A program made the position numbers and the translations under genes. Below, in pieces: positions 54,451 to 64,000 of a stretch of DNA of 64,000 nt. Where the stretch lies: the NCBI GenBank assembly GCA_950022655.1, contig OX465584.1, positions 58,934,335 through 58,998,334 of the forward strand, given 5' to 3'. This DNA comes from Alentia gelatinosa (Eukaryota; Annelida; Polychaeta; Phyllodocida; Polynoidae). Each line of letters starts with the position of its first letter. Positions within the stretch are counted from its first letter, which is position 1. The notes beneath the pieces are model-generated. The model had not been told where the DNA came from, made no database searches, and saw nothing but the letters and a program-made list of their open reading frames with translations.

Positions 54451-56712
54451 AAAAAAACCCAGGGCGCCAGAAATGCCCCTGGTTGTTGAACCACGAACCA
54501 TCAATCTACTCACAAATCCCAAAGAGACCCGTGAAAAAAAAGATTTTAAACGAAAATAACAAAACAAAAAAACGACTCCAGGAAGAGCGTCTATTTTTAC
54601 ACTAACACCACGGAACGGGCCGCATGGCAGAGGCATTAGTGAATGTTAATAACAGCTGAGAGAGAGAGATAATAATAAAAACAACCCGATAATGATATCA
54701 CAAACCCGGGAAGGTTCGTCTTCCTACCTTTCTTCACTTGGCGGATGGTGTGAGTGACTTGGCGACGTTGTAGTTGGTTTTTCCACGTCCTACTTGGATT
54801 CGCCGGGTCGTCCACACGCAACCCCCTGCTGGAGTGATTGACGTGGTACCAGTTGGCATTACTAACTTTCACATAGGGGACCGAACCCACTCCCGTCTAT
54901 CGTGTCTATGTGGACTTTTACAGATGTTCTCCTGCTTAGATACACACTGTTCGATGTTGTGGGATCCTACATAGCCTGGCTAAAAACCAACCCAACACAC
55001 ACAAAAAACAGACGATTCCTTCGTACTAGGTGTGCCCCTTCTTTATTTTGCTCTTATTTATAGACTACTTTAAGATCGCGTATTGTATCAACGGTAAAAA
55101 GAAATCAAGAGATGACATTTGAGTGGTTCGTTTTGGAGGAAAAAAACACGATATTTCCTCCCATGAAGAAGAACGACGAAGAAGAAATTGACCCAATTTA
55201 TTTTACTATCTACCCAAGGCAATAGAAGATAGAATAACCGAGAAATGTTGAGGCCAGAGGCGCCCGATAATTGTGTATTAGTAAATGATGCGAGATGTGT
55301 AACTTTAATATTACTAGCTCTACAGTGCGAGTCACTGGTTATTATAATTATGTTATAACTCTGTGTACCTGAATAGTTATGCGTGTTGTATCTTGCGTAT
55401 TTAAGCAACGTTATGAATGTATCGTTATAAGAAGAAGACAAAGGAAAAAAAACTAATAGAACAAAGTTTACAAATCGAAGACACTAATTTACAACAGAAT
55501 AATGGCTCCAAGATGTCATCGTGTATTATTATTATTATCATTATTATTATTATTATTACTACTAGTAAGTATCTTCCATATTTAGGATGAAAATTCAGAT
55601 GAAAGTCAAAACAGAAGGGCTGAGTTCTGATTATGGTGGGTCAAGATTTTGGGCCCATTTCATAAAAAGGTTCTAGCTGTATGTGGATTGTACCTTATCA
55701 ATGTCGAACCCCCACCTGCGAAGTGGGGTGGCAGAAATTCCGATGGATGTGAGTGCGAGTATGGACTGCGATGCATGATAATGTGTGTTTTTAAACCCGA
55801 GTACTAAGTCTAAATATATATCGCTGGAGAGACAAACCCCTTAGCCTAACCCTCTTCCAGGCTACAGACCCTTCCCCTCACTCTCCCCCCCCCCCCCCCC
55901 CCCCACATAATCTCCCACCTGATGTTTGGTGGTACTGTTGAATCGCCTTGGTTTTGAAATACTGAGCGATACCTATAGGAACCATGTCAAAAATGAATGC
56001 TCTGGTATATTTTCACAAAGAAGATTTGTTTAAAGATACTATTTGGAGAGAAAAAAAAGAAACCAAGGCTTTTTATACAGGGTACGTCGGGTCTGTGGCC
56101 TGGGTCGGACGATTTGCCCCTCAGCAGTGTTAAAACTGCGATGATATGTTAGCTAATTAGAATTCCACAGGGGCTTGGGGGAAGGGGTTACCAATTCCTT
56201 GATGAGTTTCCCTTCTTAGAATTCCCCAGGAGAAAAAAAAATCCCAAAAGAAGATCTTTTTTCTTTTTTTTATATATAAGGGTCATGTCTACATATTTTT
56301 TGTTGCTCATGCCTGGAGTTGGACCTCCGAATCTCCATCGAGTTTTCCTGCTCTCTCCGTCAGCCAAGAGCCAGTCGCAGCTTGGACAACATTTTAGTCG
56401 AACATTATTGCAACTTTTGGGTGTTGTCTTGTTGTTTTAGTTCTCCAAGAGATGATCAAGTTGTTGCTCACTGCAAGTGGGCTTGGTGAGACTGGGTGTG
56501 GTCGTATTAACAATTTGCTTTTAGCTCAGGACCCGGGAGCGAGTCAGAGAGCAGGTGAAGTCCAGGACGACTCGGATGAAGCTAGATTAAAAAAAACTCC
56601 TCTATTTATTGCGTTTTGCCCTCTTGCTGACGCTGACCTATATTGAGGATCACACGCTCTCTGCCAATGTGTCCTTTACATCTTCGTTTATTAATGTATC
56701 TTGGTTCAAATG

Positions 56713-56718
56713 AATAAA
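56713..56718 (+). terminator. Polyadenylation signal AATAAA (eIF4G2)
   Basis: AATAAA followed by a GTTGTGCTCTCC and TGTGTGTTCTT-type GU-rich region 10-35 nt downstream, the usual arrangement of a cleavage site. Confidence 0.6.
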
Positions 56719-56784
56719 GGTTGTGCTCTCCTTAAAGATGTGTGTTCTTCCAAGCAACTTTGTTTTTTATTATGTAATTTGTGA

Positions 56785-57012
56785 CCGTTTTCCCCCTTTT
56801 TTCAATGAAATGTGTTTTTATTTCCAATCATTTTGGGGTTTTTTTCTTGTGTAAAACAAATATATTATCGAGCCTTCTTGGTGCCACTAAAATCACGGGG
56901 ATGAACCTCCCAACATGATGGCTGATTATAAATCTTCAATGTTTTCTCGGTCTATATTTTTTACTGAGGAAGCAAATTCAACAGAATTCTGTTATGACCC
57001 CAACCGACATCT
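56785..57012 (+). repeat. MITE-A copy downstream of the gene
   Basis: TTTTTTCTTGTGTAAAACAA, GATGAACCTCCCAACATG and CCCCAACCGACATCT. The last copy of the family in the window. Confidence 0.55.
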
Positions 57013-57411
57013 TATGTATTGGTTTTATTATGAATTTTTATTTTTTAATTTGGCACCATCTACTGGCAAAATAATCTTCCGAAAATCCAACCAGTGTTAG
57101 TCTATGACGAAACGAGCCCCTCCCACCTCAATTTTGGCTCGATGTGTTTCTAGCATCTCACTGAACCACCCTTTCCCATTTTACACAAATTCGAAAGGGA
57201 TCAATAATGGATGGGAATTTTGGCGGCTAGTGGAAATCCCACTGTCGACATACTTAATATATTGACACATCCCAAATTAATTTTGAAAATTAATGATGTG
57301 CCCGTTTGGGAATACTCATTAAACGCCAGGGCTGCCAGTTCTCAGGAAATTTCAGGGATTTTCTTCACCTCTACATATATCCAAAATTTGCACTGAACTG
57401 TGGTATATAGG

Positions 57412-57463
57412 CGGCCGCTAGCGGGTACCCCGCTGCCGGCCGCGGGGTACCCGCTAGCGGCCG
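57412..57463. repeat. GC-rich near-perfect palindrome
   Basis: GCCGCTAGCGGGTACCCCGC (57414-57433) is exactly complementary to 57442-57461 around TGCCGGCC. A third GCCGGCAGCGG block follows. It is sharply GC-rich in AT-rich surroundings. Confidence 0.9.
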
Positions 57464-57737
57464 GCAGCGGGAGGCGCACACACGGCTAGTCTGTTTACAG
57501 ACCGCGCTGCCTGAGGCTTACGTTCTGTAAGGGTCTAACAGAGCACAGCTCCCATTTGCCAGTTCTCTTTGCACTGACTGGAGAAAGGAATTTCTTAATT
57601 GGCTGTTCTAATTTTAGTGCAAACCCAAGCCTGAGAATACCACGATTCTGGCACTATTCTGGGAATCAATATAACTCTCCAAGCTGATTTATTTGGTACA
57701 TGTCCAGTAAAAGCTACTCTTTGTCATAGGATATCAT

Positions 57738-57812
57738 GTATACGCTGGTTCCCGGGGTATCCGCTAGGGGGCTCGGCGGAGATATATGTTAGGTAGCCAG
57801 CGGCGTATACAG
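57738..57812. repeat. GGTTCCCGGGG foldback repeat
   Basis: GTATACGCTGG and CCAGCGGCGTATAC are the arms. GGTTCCCGGGGTATCCGCTA and GGGGGCTCGGCGG lie between them. Related to 1-170. Confidence 0.6.
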
Positions 57813-58149
57813 GCGGAACCCAGCCAAAGGATATCAGTGACTCCCTGAACCCCCCTGAAACTCTCCAATCGCAGTAGAACCTAGGCCTTGTAGGGGGAGT
57901 GTAAGTCCAGAAGACCCACATCAGTGTCCACCCTGGGATTGAGTGTGGGTGCAGTAATGAGGTCAATCCAACCACTGACAAAGACGAACAACCGACCTAC
58001 CCGGCGGGTGCAGGAGGCACCCTATATGCCCCTCTCTAGACCTGCTCAAGTCTTTGATTTTTTTTCCAGAAGATGTGTGTGTGTTTAGGGGGGGGGGGGG
58101 GGGGTCGCAAATGACTTCAGGGAATTTTTCCACAGGATGCTGACATCCC

Positions 58150-58480
58150 TGTAAAGATCTTATTTTGCATATTAGTGTAGATCAGCTTTGGAACTTTTGC
58201 CAAATCATTCTTTATTAATTTAAGACTAGATTTTCCAATTGTTCTATTTCTTTACCAGTTAACAAATATGAGTTACAATTTTCCTCATGGATTGCATCAT
58301 GGATTGAATTTTAGGTTTTTTACTTCATGAAATAGGATTTAAGCAATTTTAATGATATCGTAAAGTCGGGAGACAGTACAACAATGAGGCAACCACATAG
58401 ATTTCTGGGCGTTTTATTATAAATTCAATTCTAATGATAGTTCAGATATTTTGCTGTGTTTAAAATATACATAGACAATA
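58150..58480. other. Unassigned AT-rich sequence
   Basis: No gene recognised. A G-run lies just upstream at about 58088-58105. Confidence 0.4.
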
Positions 58481-58760
58481 GACGATATTTATGTGGATAG
58501 GCAGCCGTAAACCACGAGAGGTTGACGAGTAGAAATACACGAGCGCAAGCGAGTGCATTACGACGTCAACCTCGAGTGGTTTACATAGCCGCCTGTCTAT
58601 AAAACCATCGTTTGTTGTTTTTATTATCCATCGTTTCGATTAAATTATTCCCAAGAATTGTCACCTTAAGGAATACAACAATAGGGACTATTTCTTTGCT
58701 CTATAGCCTAAAGGGACTATCTTCCCGTATACCACAAAATCCGTATACCACAGGTATGGT
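58481..58760. repeat. Foldback element with conserved stem
   Basis: A hairpin at 58481-58610 (GTAAACCACGAGAGGTTGACG arm, apex CACGAGCGCAAGCGAGTG) followed by AATAGGGACTATTTCTTTGC and CGTATACCAC blocks. Both parts recur at 6598-6905. Confidence 0.65.
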
Positions 58761-58984
58761 ATTTGAGAAGTTTTATATAATGGGTCCTGGTTTACTGAGT
58801 CCCCATACAATTTTCAAAGGGGTATTTGTATACCATGCATAATGAATTCTGATAATGTCGAAAACTGGACACAATTTTAAGATATGCTGCCTCGGTACTT
58901 CTGAGAAGACTGAGCCATTCATTACTGATAGGTGATATCTTAAAACTCAAGAGAGCAGCAACAGACCAAACAACAAAGCAGATT

Positions 58985-59447
58985 TCAGTTTTTAGATTTT
59001 ATTCATGAGATGTTTCGTAATAAATGTACTTTAACAACATCAGCGAAATATTTCTCCATGACATTTTAATTAAATGTTGAAGATCAAATGATCAACTTGA
59101 TCAAAAATATGTCAATAACATAACATATTCACATAGTTGCACTAGATTTACAATCACATCTCTATGATTAGGTCCCATTGTTCTTCCTTCATCATCAATA
59201 TTTACAATACGATGCCGGCAGGAATATAGCATGTCTTTTTTTACAGAAAATAAAGCACTAATATTAACTATAATTCCATAATAATTAGTCACATCCATAA
59301 ATATTGATATATCTTTGCTATATTTGGTGTCTTAGTATAAATAAATAACTTTGTGTAAATAGACACTTCTACTTAATTGTCCATAGTGCCATAAATACTT
59401 CTACTTAATTCTCCATAGTGTAATACATAGTGTCATTTAGATGTGGT
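58985..59447 (-). other. hsp70 3' UTR (predicted)
   Basis: AT-rich, from the TAA to an AATAAA on the minus strand at 58998-59003. The length is a prediction. Confidence 0.45.
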
Positions 59448-61370
59448 TTAGTAGACTTCTTCGACTGTTGGCCCACTTGTTTGCCCTCCACAGGAGGCAC
59501 TTTGACCACAGCCACCTTGTGTCGGTCCCGATGAACCACTATGGAGACGGGCCATGATTGGCGAACACACTTTATGTAACTCCTGAAGTTGATGATCATA
59601 TTCTTCCTTCTCCGCAAGAGAGTTACTGTCCAGCCATGACATGACCTCATCACATTTTGTCGTCACTGCCTCTTTGTCGGTCGAGCTTAGCTTGTCACTG
59701 GAAGCCTCGCCTGCTGCCTGTTTGTAGCTGAAGACATAGTTCTCCAATGAGTTTCTGGCAGTGATACGGTCTCTTTGTTTGTTGTCCTCCTCTTTATATT
59801 TTTCAGCGTCTGCTACCATCCTGTCAATGTCTGCCTGAGACAACCGACCTCTCTCATTGGTGATTGTAATAGTGTTTGATTTACCTGTGCTCTCATCTCT
59901 GGCCGTCACGTTCAATATTCCATTAGCATCCACTTCATAGATGACCTCAATTTTGGGGACACCCCTCGGTGCTGGAGGGATACCAGAGAGCTCAAAGTGA
60001 CCAAGCAGATTATTGTCCCTAGTCATGGCACGCTCACCTTCAAAGACCTGAATCGTAACTCCAGGCTGATTGTCTGCATAGGTTGTGAAGGTCTTCGATG
60101 TCTTGCAAGGAATTCGAATGTTGCGGTCGATAATGTTGGTCATCACTCCTCCTGCTGTCTCAAGGCCCAAGGAAAGTGGAGCCACGTCTACGAGGAGGAC
60201 ATCATTGATCTTATCGTCATTCACTCCAGTGAGCACTGCGGCCTGAACAGCAGCACCGTAAGCCACAGCCTCATCTGGATTGATGCTCTTGTTTAGTTCT
60301 TTTCCTCCCATAAAATCTTGCAGCATCTTCTGAATCTTTGGAATGCGGGTTGAACCACCTACCAGGACTATGTCATGTATCCTCGATTTGTCCATCTTGG
60401 CATCCCTCAATGCCTTTTCCACTGGTTCTAGAGTCTTCCTAAAGAGATCGGCACAGAGTTCCTCGAAGCGGGCACGGGTGATGGATGTGTAGAAGTCAAT
60501 ACCTTCGTATAAAGAGTCAACCTCTATACTGGCCTGGGCGCTGCTCGATAGAGTTCTCTTGGCACGTTCACATGCTGTTCGGAGACGTCTCAGTGCTCTT
60601 GCGTTTGGTGTTATATCCTTCTTGTATTTTCGTTTAAATTCAGCAACCATATGGCTCACTAACCTGTTATCAAAGTCTTCACCACCGAGATGGGTATCAC
60701 CGGCTGTGGCACACACTTCAAACATGGAGCCTTCGCTGACAGTCAGGATGCTGACATCAAAGGTACCACCACCCAAGTCAAAGATCAGCACATTCTTCTC
60801 ATCTTGGAGTTGTTTATCCAGACCGTAAGCCAAAGCAGCTGCGGTGGGCTCATTGATGATTCTAAGGACGTTGAGACCAGCAATTGCCCCAGCATCTTTA
60901 GTTGCTTGACGCTGTGAGTCGTTGAAGTATGCAGGCACTGTGATGACAGCATCAGTTACTACTGACCCAAGGTATGCCTCTGCTGTTTCCTTCATCTTCA
61001 CGAGCACCATTGAGCTGATCTCTTCTGGGGTGAAAGTCTTCAGTTCTCCTTTAGACGCGGCTTGTATTTTCGGCTTCCCATCCTGGCTGACCACCTCGAA
61101 AGGCCAGTGCTTCATGTCACTTTGGACCGAGTCGTCTCCATATTTTCTGCCAATCAATCTCTTCGCATCGAACACAGTGTTTTTAGGATTCAATGCAGCC
61201 TGGTTCTTGGCTGCATCTCCAATGAGTCTTTCGGTGTCACTGAATGCCACGTAACTTGGCGTTGTTCGGTTACCCTGGTCGTTGGCGATGATCTCTACCT
61301 TTCCGTGCTGGAACACCCCCACACAGGAGTATGTGGTGCCCAGATCGATACCAATCGCTGGAGTCTTCAT
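59448..61370 (-). CDS. HSP70: Heat-inducible cytosolic Hsp70
   Basis: A 640-residue ATP-dependent chaperone in one uninterrupted exon, as usual for stress-inducible hsp70 genes. The nucleotide-binding domain (about 1-380) carries the three family signatures: IDLGTTYS (from residue 8), [13 protein letters not shown] and [15 protein letters not shown]. The interdomain linker includes [15 protein letters not shown]. The substrate-binding domain has [12 protein letters not shown] and [14 protein letters not shown], then the helical lid. No signal peptide, KDEL or mitochondrial presequence, so it is cytosolic/nuclear; no GGMP repeats. Oddity: it ends GPTVEEVY, not EEVD (TAC for GAC). That removes the Asp side chain used by TPR co-chaperones such as HOP and CHIP. 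The tail has two cysteines. The start Met follows a normal leader. Convergent with eIF4G2. Confidence 0.98.
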   Translation of the reverse strand: MKTPAIGIDLGTTYSCVGVFQHGKVEIIANDQGNRTTPSYVAFSDTERLIGDAAKNQAALNPKNTVFDAKRLIGRKYGDDSVQSDMKHWPFEVVSQDGKPKIQAASKGELKTFTPEEISSMVLVKMKETAEAYLGSVVTDAVITVPAYFNDSQRQATKDAGAIAGLNVLRIINEPTAAALAYGLDKQLQDEKNVLIFDLGGGTFDVSILTVSEGSMFEVCATAGDTHLGGEDFDNRLVSHMVAEFKRKYKKDITPNARALRRLRTACERAKRTLSSSAQASIEVDSLYEGIDFYTSITRARFEELCADLFRKTLEPVEKALRDAKMDKSRIHDIVLVGGSTRIPKIQKMLQDFMGGKELNKSINPDEAVAYGAAVQAAVLTGVNDDKINDVLLVDVAPLSLGLETAGGVMTNIIDRNIRIPCKTSKTFTTYADNQPGVTIQVFEGERAMTRDNNLLGHFELSGIPPAPRGVPKIEVIYEVDANGILNVTARDESTGKSNTITITNERGRLSQADIDRMVADAEKYKEEDNKQRDRITARNSLENYVFSYKQAAGEASSDKLSSTDKEAVTTKCDEVMSWLDSNSLAEKEEYDHQLQELHKVCSPIMARLHSGSSGPTQGGCGQSASCGGQTSGPTVEEVY

Positions 61371-61555
61371 ATTGCTTCTTTGTTATAGAACGATGTATCT
61401 TCAATGTTTACAAATAGCACGTCTGTAGAGTAGTCAGTAACTGAGTAAAGCAGGTTTGGTTTGTCACTGGTTCAAACTCGGTGATATCTGCTACAGATAC
61501 TGGTGCAGGAACTCTTCAGGCTCTTGTTGTGTACTGCTGGTTGTCAGTTCACGTT
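61371..61555 (-). other. hsp70 5' UTR (predicted)
   Basis: Placed between the ATG and a start site about 30 nt downstream of the TATA box. A-rich (CAAAGAAGCAATATG near the start codon on the minus strand), as typical for heat-shock leaders. Confidence 0.55.
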
Positions 61556-61580
61556 TTGACATCGTTGTTTCCAGCAGGAG

Positions 61581-61590
61581 TTTATATACA
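61581..61590 (-). promoter_or_regulatory. hsp70 TATA box
   Basis: The minus strand reads TGTATATAAA, about 210 nt upstream of the start codon. Confidence 0.85.
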
Positions 61591-61657
61591 CCCAGTGAAT
61601 TCCATCTCGGCGAACCGCGAAGTTTACTGATCATTCTCCCGGCGTGGAGTCGCGCCC

Positions 61658-61672
61658 AGAACCTTCCAGAAG
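61658..61672 (-). promoter_or_regulatory. Heat-shock element 1
   Basis: AGAACCTTCCAGAAG contains three perfect alternating nGAAn/nTTCn units, the HSF trimer site, about 70-80 bp upstream of the TATA box. Confidence 0.9.
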
Positions 61673-61784
61673 CGCCGCCACCTTTCTAGCGGCCGTGAGA
61701 GGAAGCTAGAACCAAGCCGTGACGCCATCTAGTGGACCAAGTAGAAACTAGTCTACTTAGGGCCAGAGGCTGCGCGAATGTAGA

Positions 61785-61799
61785 AGAATGTTCGCGAAG
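61785..61799 (-). promoter_or_regulatory. Heat-shock element 2
   Basis: AGAATGTTCGCGAAG again gives GAA-TTC-GAA with correct 2-nt spacing. Extra GAA triplets lie just upstream (61776, 61783), partly extending the array. Confidence 0.88.
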
Positions 61800-61995
61800 C
61801 ACCGTACACTACTACACCTATGGCCGAACATGTGTGAAATACTACCCACTGCTGGGGGTGCAATATAAATAATGTTCGCGCTGGCTGTGACAGCGGGCCG
61901 TAGTGAATGGCACTTTATCTCACCCCTGGTACAAGTTTAGCTATAGGAATAACATCAGAAAAAAATACTCAACGCTCACCCCCGTAAAGTGACAA

Positions 61996-62021
61996 CACTA
62001 CGCCACGGCCGTGGCGTAGTG
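61996..62021. repeat. 26-bp perfect palindrome
   Basis: CACTACGCCACGG followed directly by its exact reverse complement, no spacer. Confidence 0.95.
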
Positions 62022-62077
62022 GATTTGCTAAGTCTTTTCTAATTATTGTGATAGTTTGATGATATTTAATTTGATAA

Positions 62078-62240
62078 AAAGGGGTGAGATAAATCCAGAA
62101 CCGCACTCGAATCATAAATAGACACAACTCCACTCGTTTGTATGGGCCGAAATCGTCACTCGGCTTCGCCTCGATGACGATTGCGGCCCATCCAAACTCG
62201 TAGAGTATTGTCTATTTATACGATTCTCGATGCAGTTCTA
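62078..62240 (+). repeat. TACCCC-family foldback, hairpin part
   Basis: GGGGTGAGATAAATCCAGAAC leads into a hairpin of about 143 bp (arms GAACCGCACTCGAATC and GATTCTCGATGCAGTTC). Apex CGTCACTCGGCTTCGCCTCG (about 62154-62173), nearly the apex of 1204-1500 although the stems differ. Confidence 0.7.
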
Positions 62241-62259
62241 TATAAGTATTTCGCGGAGC

Positions 62260-63140
62260 AGAGAAGTTAATAAAAAGTCTTTTTTTATTTTTTAACCTAT
62301 TAGGAGATAGGGGCCTATAGTATTAAGAAAACGTAGTTATCAAGTTTTTTTCTTATTACACGATAGGGGAACGCAACTATTCTGCTTATTTTATTTATTC
62401 CTTTCTTTTTTGTGCCTTTTTCGAGTTTTGAATGTAGATTGGGAAATTACCCTGACTGATATTTCTGATACAGGGTACGTGTAAAAAAACGTCTCAACTT
62501 CAAGCCAGTTGATGTTTTAGAGATAATTTATTAAATAATTAGCTGATCACAAGATAGACATCAGGCATCTTGACCTATGTAATATAAAGAGTAATTTTTT
62601 TATATATACCGGTAATCTAATCTAACTACAGATATGTAGGCTAATGAAATTCGGGATGTTTTTATTCTGAATAAATTACACATCTTCCCATATTCATATC
62701 ATTTGGTGCCAATCATCAAGCTAAGAAAATCTACACAGGCTGATGTAACTGATTCTAGAAATTACAAAGAATTACAAACGTGGAAAATCGATAATGACCA
62801 CAAACGCAGTCTATAGTGTTATGCGGTCTATACTGTGGGTGGTGGGACTATCGTCGCATGTAAAAGAGAATCAAGAATAACAAATGGAGACATATGTATA
62901 TGAATAATAAAAGTACCTAAAATTCCATAGTACCTTAGATTCCTTTTAAAAACATGAAACAAAAAATAACACCATGCTCTAGATTAGGATTGGGTTGCCA
63001 ACATTTTTCTTGATCATTCTGTTAAATAGGAGAACTCTACTATATAAGCCGAAACGTTGTGACATTACTGTTCAAAATAAAAGCCATCAAGAAAACCGAA
63101 CACGGGCAGAGTTCTTTCTTTCAGTGTTCGTAGTGCATAG
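62260..63140. other. Unassigned AT-rich sequence
   Basis: No gene or repeat recognised. Confidence 0.4.
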
Positions 63141-63151
63141 GGAGGTCTATC

Positions 63152-63320
63152 GTACACTGTTAAAAAATTCAGTAAGATATACGGGATACTACCGTAAATA
63201 TGGATGGTATATTTCCGTGATATTATCTACAGTTTCATACCGTATATTTGTTATCAGAAAACGGTATTGTACCGTAAATGTATAGTGCTGTAAACCATCC
63301 AATCTACGGTCAGTTTACAG
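63152..63320. repeat. MITE-like repeat with TACCGTAAAT units
   Basis: ACACTGTTAAAAAATTCAGT, CTACCGTAAATATGG, TACCGTAAATGTA and GTCAGTTTACAGTA. The CACTGT...AAAAATT...CCGTAAA...ACAGT arrangement resembles short hAT-like MITEs common in aquatic animals; assignment is tentative. Confidence 0.45.
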
Positions 63321-63684
63321 TAGGAAACAGTAAATAAGGATACATTAGATACACTTAGAATACTTCTAGTATCAGCAAAACATCTAAGGAGTAATGCAAA
63401 TCAAGAAGTTAACTTCATGGAAATGTGTAATAGATATTCATTTATCTTCTGCAAGGTGTCTGCCATTCAAAACATATTAGTTCTCAAGTTTAAATTATAC
63501 ATCATAACATTCGGAAGATTAAACACCACATTCATGGGACTTTTCTAAAACATACGTAAAATTGACTTTCTCCTACCATAAGAAATGGAACTTGGTCAAA
63601 ATTCTATTCAATACTTCTGTGATATAGTCTGAACTGACAACATCAAAGTAGAAGATACTTAGATGTTGAAATAACATTGATCAC

Positions 63685-63787
63685 AAAGATTGCAATGATT
63701 ACATGTATATTTTCTCTGTTTAAAAATGAATAAAGAAAGAGCACTGCTCAGATATTAAAAAAAAAGAAAAAAAGATTGCAATGATTA
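63685..63787 (+). mobile_element. 69-bp 5'-truncated retroposon with 17-bp TSD
   Basis: AAAGATTGCAATGATTA occurs exactly at 63685-63701 and 63771-63787. Between them is a 69-bp segment with AATAAA (63729-63734) about 22 nt before an A-rich tail (A9GA-type). This is the hallmark of target-primed insertion of an mRNA 3' end. Confidence 0.88.
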
Positions 63788-64000
63788 ATGATACTATATT
63801 AGATTACTAGACATATCTAACACAAAACGGTTCTATAGACCCATAATAAGAATATTCAAATTAATGGACATTTGTATAGTATATCTTAACAGTTTTATAA
63901 ATTTATGTTTACGGGTTACCACCGTGGTCAAAATACAGTTTATTACAGTTAGGAAATTATAGGGTCAGAAAAATATTACGGTCGCCTGTAGAATTTGCGG
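63788..64000. other. Unassigned window end
   Basis: AT-rich; nothing recognised. Confidence 0.4.

Larger units (their letters stand above)
53458..56740 (+). other. EIF4G2: eIF4G2 3' UTR
   Basis: About 3.3 kb if the AATAAA at 56713-56718 is used. An earlier AATAAA is at 54674-54679. It contains the 303-bp duplicate, an ATT microsatellite (about 55525-55560) and a C-run near 55887-55903. The end is predicted, not shown. Confidence 0.6.
57327..58149. repeat. Possible CAGGG-ended element
   Basis: Starts CAGGGCTGCCAGTTCTCAGG and ends GATGCTGACATCCCTG, like MITE-A termini but 823 bp apart, with unrelated sequence between. TAAA flanks both sides but no full duplication. Could be two unrelated ends. 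Confidence 0.35.

Noticed and set aside
57411..57463. Cloning-vector polylinker (overlapping rare restriction sites)
   Set aside because: Flanking DNA is not vector-like and a related CTAG/GGGTAYCC repeat exists 300 bp away; still flagged for read support.

Overview
The window is metazoan nuclear DNA: AT-rich, intron-bearing and dense in transposon debris. A mollusc or other lophotrochozoan is the most likely source. This rests on tRNA-headed SINEs with a GACGTTAAAC-type tail, a degenerate TTAGGG tract, and the divergence of the two host genes from vertebrate forms; the phylum is inferred, not shown. Only two host genes are convincing: eIF4G2 (DAP5/NAT1/p97) on the + strand, spanning about 38 kb, and an intronless heat-inducible cytosolic Hsp70 on the - strand, convergent with it.

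Layout. 1-18.4 kb holds no host gene: foldback (hairpin) repeats, a 5'-truncated LINE (4.9-6.6 kb, -), and a dead Ty3/Gypsy LTR element (7.4-13.5 kb, -) whose 5' LTR is split by a 1.33-kb DNA element. After these come pogo/Tigger-like termini and tandem repeats. 18.46-56.74 kb is eIF4G2: a promoter with the palindrome TCTCGCGAGA, one non-coding exon, 18 coding exons (991 codons plus stop, every splice phase checked), one extra duplicated exon, and a 3.3-kb 3' UTR. Its introns carry more than 25 copies of a roughly 265-bp MITE (TIR CAGGGATGTCAGTT), a related MITE (TIR CAGGGATG), SINEs, foldback elements and three tandem arrays built on the gene's own splice sites. 57-58.9 kb is repeats. 59.0-61.8 kb is hsp70 with TATA box and two perfect heat-shock elements. 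61.8-64 kb is repeats and unassigned sequence.

Function. eIF4G2 is an eIF4G-like scaffold without the eIF4E-binding third, used for cap-independent or re-initiation translation. Here it appears to start at a CUG: an in-frame stop lies 18 nt upstream and the first in-frame AUG is at codon 179. Hsp70 is the stress-inducible chaperone, but its C-terminus reads EEVY instead of EEVD. Both genes act in translation and protein quality control under stress; nothing shows co-regulation.

Most notable: the CUG start, the phase-matched duplicated exon 3', three splice-site-derived arrays in one gene, the EEVY terminus, a family of long hairpins with different stems but a similar apex (CGGCTTCGCC-like), and two MITE families whose 6-bp (one 7-bp) target duplications can be read directly.
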